28,307 nt of DNA from Anaerolineaceae bacterium UBA4799 (lineage in GTDB: Bacteria > Chloroflexota > Anaerolineae > Anaerolineales > Anaerolineaceae), in NCBI GenBank assembly GCA_002402725.1, contig DHGL01000009.1, positions 41,578 to 69,884 on the forward strand, in the 5' to 3' direction. A program made the translations under genes and the position numbers. Numbering within the stretch: position 1 is the first letter of the stretch; every line of letters starts with the position of its first letter. Positions 7,380 through 15,200 of this stretch are shown here, piece after piece. The notes under the pieces were generated by a model that saw only the letters and a program-made list of their open reading frames with translations, ran no database searches and had not been told where the DNA came from.

Positions 7380-8177
7380 TCACCTGGCACCTGCCAGAGA
7401 ACTACCGGCTGTTTTTCCGCGGGAAAATACCTGTATCAGTCCCATGAAAGCCCATGTGAGCATAAAACTGATGATGGCCAATGATGAAGATTCATAGGTC
7501 TTGTTTTGCCCGATCATCGACATGTACGGTCCATACGCCTTGATTCCAACCAGGAAACTGGCAATGGTGTATTCACCAATGACGATGGCGAGCGTGAGGA
7601 ACGAGCAGCTTAATAAAGCAACCTTCAGGTTAGGAAAAATTATCCTGAAAAGGATGGTCGCCCATCCAGCGCCAAGGCTCTGTGCGGCTTCGGTGAGGGA
7701 TTTAACATCAATCGCCGCCAGGCCCACATCAATTGACCGGTAAACAAAGGGTAGCGCTAACACAACATAACCGGCGGTAAGCAGCACATAAGTCCCCATA
7801 AAAGTATTCGTCAGAAAGAAGGGAGCACCGCTGAAGGTACGGATGGCGCCAAAAACCCACACTATTGCCGGGATGACATAAGGAAGCATCGAAATAAATT
7901 CCACGAGACCTCTCAACTGCGGTAATCGCAGCCGTATCCAGTAAGCCGTGGGAACGACAAGAATAATGCTCAGAATGATGGTAAAGAGGGCAATCACCAG
8001 AGAAAACCACATTGTTCCCCAAAAATTGGGGTCTGCAAAAACTCGCGTGTATGCGAGAAACGAAAGTACGCCTTTTTTTGCACGAAGGGAGAACTCAAAA
8101 GTCGAGATTAATGGGAGGAGAAAATAAAGTGTTCCGATAATGACCCACAACCATGACCAAAATGATCCGCGCTTCAT
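7380..8177 (-). CDS. ABC importer permease 2 (PotC-like)
   Basis: This is an inner-membrane permease of about 265 residues with six hydrophobic segments. The cytoplasmic EAA loop is seen as SLTEAAQSLGAGWATILFRI near residues 160-185, ending in the usual I-x-x-P (IIFPNL). Its subfamily is that of PotC and the iron/2-aminoethylphosphonate permeases. The chosen ATG at 8177 overlaps the TGA of the preceding permease in an ATGA junction and has AAGGTGG eight bases upstream. A GTG at 8189 with AGGAG before it is an alternative that would add four residues. Coupling with permease 1 implies equal production of the two halves of the channel. Confidence 0.92.
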   Translation of the reverse strand: MKRGSFWSWLWVIIGTLYFLLPLISTFEFSLRAKKGVLSFLAYTRVFADPNFWGTMWFSLVIALFTIILSIILVVPTAYWIRLRLPQLRGLVEFISMLPYVIPAIVWVFGAIRTFSGAPFFLTNTFMGTYVLLTAGYVVLALPFVYRSIDVGLAAIDVKSLTEAAQSLGAGWATILFRIIFPNLKVALLSCSFLTLAIVIGEYTIASFLVGIKAYGPYMSMIGQNKTYESSSLAIISFMLTWAFMGLIQVFSRGKTAGSSLAGAR

Positions 8178-9085
8178 CTTGGCAGCCACCTTTCACTCCT
8201 GCGGCGCAGGTAATAGTAAATCGCCATCATTACCGCCATCACAATCACCATCCCAACCGCGAGGGCATAACCCAGACCTGGATTGTAAAGGATATCGCCC
8301 TTGATTTGAGAGCCTACCACGATGGTGATCAGGTTGATAAAACCTCCGGTGAGAGAGTAAGCGGTGGCGTAAGCGCCAAAGGAATTTCCAAACAAGAGAA
8401 TGATCGCGCCTAAAATGGATGGGGTCAGGATGGGTAACGCGACCTTGCGCCAATAAAGGCTCCTGGAAGCGCCCAGGTTTTCAGCAGCCTCACTCCATTC
8501 TTTCTTCAACCCATCCAGCGCAGGGGTGATAATGAGCACCATCAGGGGGAACTGGAAATATAAATAGGTCAGCGATAGACCCCAAAAACTGTAAAGGTTG
8601 AACCCATGGGCATAAAGGTCCAGCTTCAGAACATCTTTAAGGATAACGGTGATGAGACCCGTACGTCCAAGTGTGGCGATGAACGCAAAAGCCAAGGGAA
8701 CGCCAGCGAAGTTCGAAGCGACGCCCGAAAATGTCATGAGCATGTTGCGGACTGCTTTTGGTAACTTGCCTACAGTGACAGAATAGGCCATCAGAAAACC
8801 CAATAATCCGCCCGCGAGCGCGGTGGTTAAACTGATCTTGATCGTGACCCAATAAGCGCTTAAAATCGATGGCTCTAAGAGTCCGGCGAGGTTGGTCAGG
8901 GTGAATTTCCCTTCGTTTGTGCGGAAGGCTCCAGCCAGGATATTCACGGAAGGGAGCAGGATAAATAGAATCGCAAAAGCAAAGAAAGGGATCACTCCGA
9001 TCCATTTGTGCCAGATATTGTTAGAGGGGCGCGCTTTTCGCGCGTCCCTCTTCTGAGCAGTAAAGACCGTGTTATTCCTTGACAT
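8174..9085 (-). CDS. ABC importer permease 1 (PotB-like)
   Basis: This is an inner-membrane permease of about 303 residues. A basic cytoplasmic N-terminus (KRDARKARPSNN) is followed by a first membrane helix and five or six more hydrophobic segments. The EAA loop is visible as KEWSEAAENLGASRSLYWRK, followed by VALPILTPS. It pairs with the PotC-like permease downstream. The start is uncertain: ATG 9085, or GTG 9091 two codons earlier; both overlap the end of the binding-protein gene (14 or 20 bases), so it is translated from within that reading frame. It is one of four contiguous transporter genes. Confidence 0.92.
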   Translation of the reverse strand: MSRNNTVFTAQKRDARKARPSNNIWHKWIGVIPFFAFAILFILLPSVNILAGAFRTNEGKFTLTNLAGLLEPSILSAYWVTIKISLTTALAGGLLGFLMAYSVTVGKLPKAVRNMLMTFSGVASNFAGVPLAFAFIATLGRTGLITVILKDVLKLDLYAHGFNLYSFWGLSLTYLYFQFPLMVLIITPALDGLKKEWSEAAENLGASRSLYWRKVALPILTPSILGAIILLFGNSFGAYATAYSLTGGFINLITIVVGSQIKGDILYNPGLGYALAVGMVIVMAVMMAIYYYLRRRSERWLPR

Positions 9086-10259
9086 CTGCACCGACGACAG
9101 TCATCCAGTTATCTGCGATAACCTGTTTGGCTGTGTTGATCTGGTCAATGCTCGGGAAAGCGATCGGACCATCGAAGGTAGGTAGTTTTGCCGCCAAATC
9201 AGCAGGAATTACTCCGCGAGACTCCATTTCGCTATAGCGAATCGGATGGCAGTATCCTTTCAGCCAGATGTTTTGGCCTTCATCGCTGTAAAGGAATTCC
9301 ATCCAAAGTTTGGCAGCATTGGGGTGCGGGGCATATGCTGAAATTGCCTGGATATAGATACCCGCGATCGTGCCGCTTGCCGGATAGACTACTTCAATAT
9401 TCGGGTTGCCAGCCAGAGCATCTTTATCTGACAAGGCGCTGTAGTCCCAGCGCATGATGACCGGGGTTTCACCCTTGGCAACAGTCGCCTGTTTGGCAAT
9501 CACGGGAACAAAATTGCCTGCATCGTTAATCTGCTTGAAGAAATCCAATCCGGGCTGTACATTATCCAAGTCACCGCCATTGTACAAAGCCGCGGCATAG
9601 ACGCTCATCTGAGCTTGTGCTGAAGCACGGGGATCACCTGCAAGGGCGAATTGACCTTTCAGTTCCGGTTTTAACAGGTCAGCCCAATCTTGCGGCACAT
9701 CGGTGACGATGTCAGAATTGCCTTCGAAGGCCATAACACCGTAATAATCACCATACCAATAGCCATCCGGATCTTTGGAATCAGCCGGAATGGAATCCCA
9801 GGTGGAGACTTTGTAAGGCTGCACAAGCGCTTCTTCGATCAATTGTGGGCCAAAACCGTATCCAACATCGATGACGTCAGGCGCTTGCGGGCCTTTATTA
9901 TCTTTATTGGCTTTAATGGCTTCAATTTCATCAGCGGAACCGGCGTCGGGGTTCAATTCATTTACAGCGATGCCATACTTGGTTTTGAAAGCATCAATGG
10001 CTTCGCCGTAATTACACCAGTCACGAGGAAGAGCTATCACGGTTAGATTGCCTTCTTCTTGCGCAGCTGCGATCAACGCTGCCATGGGATCTTCGGCGAC
10101 AGCGGGCTCTTCTGCAGCAGGTTCTTCAGCGGCGGGTTCTTCAGCCGCGGGTTCTTCAGCAACAGGTTCTTCAACGGTAGGTTCTGTTGGCGCACAGGCA
10201 GACAATGCCATCGCGAAGATCATCAGCAGGCTTATTAATAACAACGCGGTTCTTTTCAT
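9072..10259 (-). CDS. ABC importer substrate-binding lipoprotein (PotD/Fe(III)-family)
   Basis: This 395-residue protein begins with a lipoprotein signal (basic MKRT, hydrophobic core, LSAC lipobox with Cys22). An acidic linker of Glu-Glu-Pro-Ala repeats (about residues 28-56) follows, then a two-lobed periplasmic-binding fold. Family-like segments include PDVIDVGYGFGPQLIEEALV, DPDGYWYGDYYGVMAFE and the C-terminal HPNAAKLWMEFLYSDEGQNI. It belongs to the cluster holding polyamine, iron(III) and 2-aminoethylphosphonate binders, and the ligand cannot be read from sequence alone. Context (directly upstream of eutABC, no eutH) suggests ethanolamine or a related amino-alcohol; this is an inference. 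The ribosome site AGGAGAGAACC before the ATG is strong, and the promoter lies at 10379-10406. Confidence 0.92.
   Translation of the reverse strand: MKRTALLLISLLMIFAMALSACAPTEPTVEEPVAEEPAAEEPAAEEPAAEEPAVAEDPMAALIAAAQEEGNLTVIALPRDWCNYGEAIDAFKTKYGIAVNELNPDAGSADEIEAIKANKDNKGPQAPDVIDVGYGFGPQLIEEALVQPYKVSTWDSIPADSKDPDGYWYGDYYGVMAFEGNSDIVTDVPQDWADLLKPELKGQFALAGDPRASAQAQMSVYAAALYNGGDLDNVQPGLDFFKQINDAGNFVPVIAKQATVAKGETPVIMRWDYSALSDKDALAGNPNIEVVYPASGTIAGIYIQAISAYAPHPNAAKLWMEFLYSDEGQNIWLKGYCHPIRYSEMESRGVIPADLAAKLPTFDGPIAFPSIDQINTAKQVIADNWMTVVGADVKE
10105..10179. repeat. 15-bp tandem repeat encoding the lipoprotein linker
   Basis: Five adjacent 15-base units (starts 10105, 10120, 10135, 10150, 10165) share the pattern GGTTCTTCAGCNRCR on the plus strand, with some drift. 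Read on the minus strand they encode Glu-Glu-Pro-Ala-Ala type units of the flexible linker after the lipid-bearing Cys. Such repeats can change copy number by slippage without shifting frame. Confidence 0.85.
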
Positions 10260-10378
10260 GGTTCTCTCCTATTAACTTTGGTTTTTTGTGTTTACTTCTA
10301 TCTGAACCTGATTCCGCTACTGATAATATGACCGGTGACCTCCTTTCTCTTGGAAATCATTAGTGGTAAGGTAGGTAT

Positions 10379-10406
10379 ATTATATAGTAGCACTAAATAA
10401 ATACAA
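10379..10406 (-). promoter_or_regulatory. Promoter of the ABC importer (possibly importer-eut) operon
   Basis: A perfect TATAAT (10379-10384) is preceded by a 16-base spacer and TTGTAT (10401-10406, three of six matches) on the minus strand. The expected start is near 10372, giving a leader of about 110 bases before the binding-protein ATG. The surrounding AT-rich sequence supports a promoter. No B12-riboswitch box was seen in the leader. Confidence 0.55.
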
Positions 10407-10430
10407 GATAAACAGCCAAAAGAAATGTGC

Positions 10431-10444
10431 AATTGTGTACAATT
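10431..10444. promoter_or_regulatory. Candidate operator: AATTGT-GT-ACAATT palindrome
   Basis: A perfect 6-base inverted repeat with a 2-base centre lies about 60-70 bases upstream of the predicted importer transcription start. That is the usual place for an activator or upstream repressor site. No regulator gene is in the window to pair with it. The remaining bases of 10260-10500 hold the promoter, the leader and no open reading frame of note. Confidence 0.4.
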
Positions 10445-10500
10445 AATTAGTGATTTTCGTCAAGGACTCAAAAAGCCATATCCGCATCCTTATGAGCACA

Positions 10501-12024
10501 TCACCCGCCGTACAAGAGGATCAGCTCCTGCTTGCCGATCTTGCCGGTGGGGGTCATGGGCATCTTCTCAACGATCAGCACTTCTTTGGGGCTGTCTTCG
10601 ACCCCCAGTATGCTCTGACAGTGCGCCAGCAGCACTTCAGCGCCCACTGCCTGCCCCGGGTATAGTTCCACAATCCCCAGCGCGATCTGCCCAGAAACGG
10701 CATCCTGGCGGGCGATGACACCGGCATAGTGTACCGCCGGGTGCCGCAGCAGTGCCTCCTCCATGTAGCGCGGAAAGACCACCCTGCCGCTGATGACCAT
10801 GCGCTCCGACCAGCGCCCCAACAGCGTGTAGTAGCCTTCCTCGTCCATCACCCCCATGTCGCCGGTGTGCAGCCAGCCATCACGGATAACACTGTTGGTT
10901 TTCTCAGGCATTTTCCAATACCCCAGCATCACGTTGTTACGAATGAGCAGTTCCCCTGGTTCACCCACCGGCACTTCTTTACTACTCTCATCCGCCACCA
11001 TGGTCTCGCGGTCGGGCAAACCCGGGCCGATGGCGAAAAATCTCTTACCTTCTTCCTTGCGCGGGTAACCCAATGCCACGAAGCCGCCCAGCTCAGATTG
11101 ACCGTAGGATTCGACGATGTGTACCCCGAATTCATCATAATAGGCCAGCTTGACATCCGGGGGCAGCGGCGCCCCGCCGGAGATGCAGCGTATCAGCGCG
11201 CGCGGTTTCCTGCCCCGCTCACGCGATTCCTTCAGCAGATCTCCCAGCACCAGCGGGTTACCCGCGAAAAAGGTCACCCCGCGCTCCTCCATTTCTTCCC
11301 AAACAGCCCGGGGCTGCCATTCCTTGCGCACCCCTATCGTCATTCCCCGATGCACCCCAGGCAGCAGGTTGGCTACCAGGTAGAAGGAACTGGAGAGCGA
11401 GGTAACCCCCAGCGAGACATCCGCGCTGGAAAGGTCCAGTCGTTCAGCGATGGTGTGGGTTGCCCTGGCGGTATAGCCGTGCGCCAGCAGCGCGCCTTTG
11501 GATGGCCCCGAGGAACCGGAGGTGTAGGATAGGTGCGCTGCGTCCATGTCGCTAACCCGCACTGCAGGCGGCGCTGGCGCGGCCTCCAGGCTCTCACCCC
11601 AGCCCTGTGCAAAGTCCTTTTTCCCGTCAAAGCAAATATAGTGCGCCACGCCAAAGTGCTGCGCGCGCAGTTTTTCGATTACCTCGTGCAGTTCTCCGGT
11701 GTAGATGAGCACCTTTGGCGAAGAATCGTTTATGAAGTACGCCAGGTTGTCCTTTTGCAACACGCTGATGTGAGCGGAGATGGCCCCCAACTTCCAGATG
11801 CCGAACATGGCCACCACATAATCCAGCCCGTTGTGGGCGAACAACCCCACGCGGTCGCCCTTGCCAACCCCCAGCGCCGCCAGCGCGCCGGCGGCTTTCG
11901 CGCTCATTTCCTCTCCCTGGGCGTAAGTGATACTGAGTTTTCTATCTGACCAGTAAATGAACGGATGTTCGGGCAGCCGCCAGGCGGCTCTGCGCAGCAT
12001 ATCGTTGAAAGTGGTGAATTCCAT
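10501..12024 (-). CDS. AMP-forming acyl-CoA synthetase / ligase family protein
   Basis: This 507-residue protein belongs to the adenylate-forming family, which activates a carboxylic acid as acyl-AMP and usually transfers it to CoA. Core motifs are LSYTSGSSGPSKGALLAHG (ATP phosphate loop), SYGQSELGGF (A5), GELLIRNNVMLGYW, and DGWLHTGDMG (A7, ATP-ribose Asp). The C-terminal TPTGKIGKQEL holds the catalytic Lys. The hinge region reads GRWSERMVISGRVVFPRYMEE, where most relatives have GRxxDxIxxxGxxxxPxxxE, so it is diverged there. The substrate is unknown; benzoate-type, medium-chain and other acid ligases look alike at this level. A start 69 bases upstream would overlap the promoter; the ATG at 12024 has AAGGAG before it and fits family length. 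It is likely a separate transcript from the importer. Confidence 0.88.
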   Translation of the reverse strand: MEFTTFNDMLRRAAWRLPEHPFIYWSDRKLSITYAQGEEMSAKAAGALAALGVGKGDRVGLFAHNGLDYVVAMFGIWKLGAISAHISVLQKDNLAYFINDSSPKVLIYTGELHEVIEKLRAQHFGVAHYICFDGKKDFAQGWGESLEAAPAPPAVRVSDMDAAHLSYTSGSSGPSKGALLAHGYTARATHTIAERLDLSSADVSLGVTSLSSSFYLVANLLPGVHRGMTIGVRKEWQPRAVWEEMEERGVTFFAGNPLVLGDLLKESRERGRKPRALIRCISGGAPLPPDVKLAYYDEFGVHIVESYGQSELGGFVALGYPRKEEGKRFFAIGPGLPDRETMVADESSKEVPVGEPGELLIRNNVMLGYWKMPEKTNSVIRDGWLHTGDMGVMDEEGYYTLLGRWSERMVISGRVVFPRYMEEALLRHPAVHYAGVIARQDAVSGQIALGIVELYPGQAVGAEVLLAHCQSILGVEDSPKEVLIVEKMPMTPTGKIGKQELILLYGG

Positions 12025-12054
12025 GTTTCTCTCCTTCTCTACTCCAGTGAAATA

Positions 12055-12083
12055 ATTATGCAAAAAAAAAGGGTTTTTTGCAA
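12055..12083 (-). promoter_or_regulatory. Promoter of the AMP-ligase gene
   Basis: TTGCAA (12078-12083), a 17-base spacer and CATAAT (12055-12060) on the minus strand lie about 30 bases before the ATG at 12024, with the AAGGAG ribosome site between. The match is four of six and five of six to consensus. It also supports the shorter start chosen for the gene. Confidence 0.55.
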
Positions 12084-12168
12084 TTGTCTTCATTTAGGAA
12101 TTTGCATTCAAAGACTCTACTCGAAAACAGATATTTTGCAAATTCTTTCATCCAGCAATTTTTGAAAC

Positions 12169-12200
12169 AAAAAAATCGCGATGGAAACCGCGATTTTTTT
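12169..12200 (-). terminator. Strong hairpin terminator after the giant secreted-protein gene
   Basis: A perfect 12-bp stem (12169-12180 with 12189-12200; core ATCGCG/CGCGAT flanked by seven A's and seven T's) encloses an 8-base loop. It starts 22 bases after the stop of the 2703-residue gene. The A/T flanks make it symmetric, so it could end transcription both ways, but only the minus-strand gene needs it. It separates the giant gene from the AMP-ligase promoter. Confidence 0.85.
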
Positions 12201-12221
12201 ATGATTAGCCTGCAGCCCTGA

Positions 12222-15200
12222 TCAGGGCGCTATGGTGATGAGCCGGGTTTCTGACCAATTGCTCCAGTTTCCGGCAAGATCCCTGGCGCGCACATGCCAG
12301 TAATAGGCACCGCGTTTCTGACCCGGCAAGATGTGGAACGCGACCGATAATTCTCCTGTCTGATATTCTATATTGGTAAATCCCACGTCAGTAGCGAATT
12401 CGAATTGATAATATTTAGCGCTGCTGTCACTTCTCCAGTAATAAAACGGTATACCGTGAACATTTATGCCATCGAGGGGGATGATTAACGAGGGAACCGC
12501 GGGAGGTGTTGAATCAACAACGATCGACCTCGAGGACGACCACTTGCCGTAAACACCCAGGTCATTAACCGCCCGCACACGCCAGTAGTACCTGCCATCC
12601 ACTGTGACAGCGTTGGTTTCATACGAGTTTGCACCCGCCACATCTTCTGTAGAGTATGTTGTGAAATAAGGTGACCTGCCGACTTGAACCTGGTAACCGC
12701 TGACCGGTCTAAAGGGGTCAACAACCGGTTGCCAGCTTAAAAGCGGGGTGTTGTCATTGGTCAGAGCACCTGAAACCGGCGCGTCGAGAGCGGGGGCAAC
12801 TGGAATCGGGCTGACGGTGAAGGTCTGAACAGGCATCCAATCTCCGTAAGTATCGCTGACCATTACCCGTATGCGCCAGTAATACTTGCCCGCGGTAAAT
12901 GGGGTCGGGGAGGTATAAGCTGTGGACGTGGGTAGTTGTACGTCCATTACTCCCAGATTCGGATCCAGAAATGCGGCGTCAGCAGAAACCTGCAACTGAT
13001 ACTGCCAGGCACCCGCGACACCAGCCCATACAAACCTGGGCGTAAAACCGGTCAGGTTGGAACCATTAAGCGGGCTCTGCATGATGGAGACGGTAAAGCG
13101 GCGAGCACCAGACCAATCTGAAATATTTCCCGCGACGTCCAACGCCGCGGCACGCCAGTAATAATTCGCACCGTAAGGCAGTTTGTTGATTGAAGGTACT
13201 GACCAGGCAGGTTTCGCGGTGGTCATCGCGCAATCCGCATTGACAAGTATGTTTTCAAAAGTCTCTGTATCAGCCACCTGGAAACAGTAAAGATTGGCGC
13301 TCGCCACCGATTTTACTGAAAATGCAGGCGTCGTATCATAAGTAACCGCATTCATACCAGGAGATACCGGTACGGGTGCGCCGGGTGCGGTTGTATCAAT
13401 GACCAGGTAACTCGTTGATGACCACCTCCCCGGTACCCCCATTCTATTGACCGCTCTCACATGCCAGTAATGCTTGCCAGGCTTCAGTGCTGCATCTTCC
13501 AGGCTGAACTGACCGCCCAGAGTTGAACCCTGATATTCAATGGTATTGAAATACTGGCTTGTGCTGATCTGTACTTCATAGTGGTCTTCAGCTAATCCAT
13601 TATTTGTCGGATCATCTTCAGGAGGTGTCACAGGGAGTTCTTCAATATCATCAAACAACCACAAAATCGCTTCGTCCATCCAATTTCTCCAGGTGGAGGT
13701 CTGGTGAATACCACCGGGATATATATCGTATTTTATTTCGATATCCGGATTGGTTGTTGTTAATGTCTGATAAACTGCGTCAACCCCACTTTTCCATATT
13801 TTGGGGTATGTCCACCCCGGATAGGTCAGTCTTCTACCATTCCACTCATTGGTGCCGGTAAAAATATAGAATCTCGAAAGTTCCGTTTGAGGGTGATTGC
13901 GGATATATTCTAGAAGCCGGTTATTGGAGAGCCACTTACCGCCATCTTCAGCGTACCATACTGCCGGTGATAATGAAATCACCTTGGAAAACACCTCAGG
14001 TTCTCGCAAACCTCCGTAAAGTGTGATCAACCCACCCATACTGGCGCCGCCTATGGCCGTATACTCCCGATCCCTTAATGTGCGGTAACGGTTATCGATG
14101 ATCGGTTTCAGAGTGTCAACAAAGAAATCTATGTAGGCGTCCCCCTCCCCTCCCTCGCGGGCATCGGCATGCCAGTTGTGCCAGATGGTGTCTGTATCCG
14201 TGTTGATCCAGGGGCTGTACTCATCCCAGCGGTTAGGATTGGTGAACACGCCAACAGCTATCACTCCTTCGATTTGTCCTTCATAGAAAAGGGCCTCCAG
14301 TGTTTCATCTGTGTAGAATCCCTTTTCAAACTGGAGACTGCCATCACTCAGGTAGAGCACCGGATAAGACTTGCCACTGGTAGCGTAATCAGGAGGCAGG
14401 TAAACCTGAATGGTTCGATACTTGACTCTCAATTGTGGCGAATAGACCTGAAAGGATTCCACCCAGCGCAGGTGCGGGGAAAGATCGTTTGTGTAATGAC
14501 CGGCCACTGGAGAGGTGATTACTGGCGCGGAAGGGATCACGGGTGAGACAATAAATGAAGCAACGGGGGTCCAGCTTTCAGAAAACCCCGTGCCCGAATT
14601 CACCCGTAACCGCCAGTAATAATTACCTGCCAATAGACGATTGGTCGGGATGAATGATGTCACCGGGGGATTAATGTAATAATTCTCGGTTGTTTCCTCT
14701 TCAAATAATTCGGTCCGTGCAAGTTGCACCTGGTATTGAACTACTCCGCTTATTGCTCCCCAACTAAGTGTCGGTTTTGTATTAGTGGTAGTGGTACCGG
14801 TGATCGGCGTCTTCAAATTACTCACAATGAAAGATCGCTCTTCACCCCAGGATTCATTTCCAGCCTTATCCACTGCGCCGGCGCGCCAGTATACTAAACC
14901 AAACGGTAAAGTTTCAGCAGCGTTGGGCAAATAACTCGGAGATAAAGATATCGATGTAACCGTTTTGTCAAGCAGTAAGGCTCCTGAGAACTCCGGCGTT
15001 GCTGCCACCTGGAAGCGATAATTAGCAGCATCACTCACCCGCTTTATGATCAATCTGGGAGTTGCGGTAGTGGTTATCTCGTTTTCCGCGGGAGAAGAAT
15101 AGACAGGCAAGGCGGGGGGAGTTGTATCCAACCGGAAGTCGGCAGGTGCTGACCAACTTCCAGGCGTTCCAACATCATTCACAGCGCGAACCCGCCAGAA

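Noticed and set aside
10105..10179. Short regular repeats that might suggest a CRISPR or VNTR locus
   Set aside because: The 15-base units are contiguous without spacers and encode the in-frame Glu-Glu-Pro-Ala linker of a lipoprotein.
6288..10259. Naming the importer as potABCD (spermidine/putrescine)
   Set aside because: The ATPase and permeases are shared by polyamine, iron(III) and aminoethylphosphonate systems. Nothing visible in the binding protein fixes a polyamine ligand, and the eut context points elsewhere.
10260..10430. B12 riboswitch or eut antiterminator hairpins in the importer leader
   Set aside because: I looked for the B12 box and for paired antiterminator stems here and at 6130-6287 and 4595-4653 and saw none. 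The leaders are also too short for a full cobalamin riboswitch.
10729..11532. 267-codon open frame on the plus strand
   Set aside because: It lies wholly antisense to the AMP-ligase gene, whose motifs are unmistakable. Its translation is His/Arg/Pro-rich with no domain, as expected for a shadow frame of GC-rich coding DNA.
12025..12093. Longer AMP-ligase start at 12093
   Set aside because: The added 23 residues have no family counterpart and would be encoded by the promoter and ribosome site. The ATG at 12024 has a strong AAGGAG in front.
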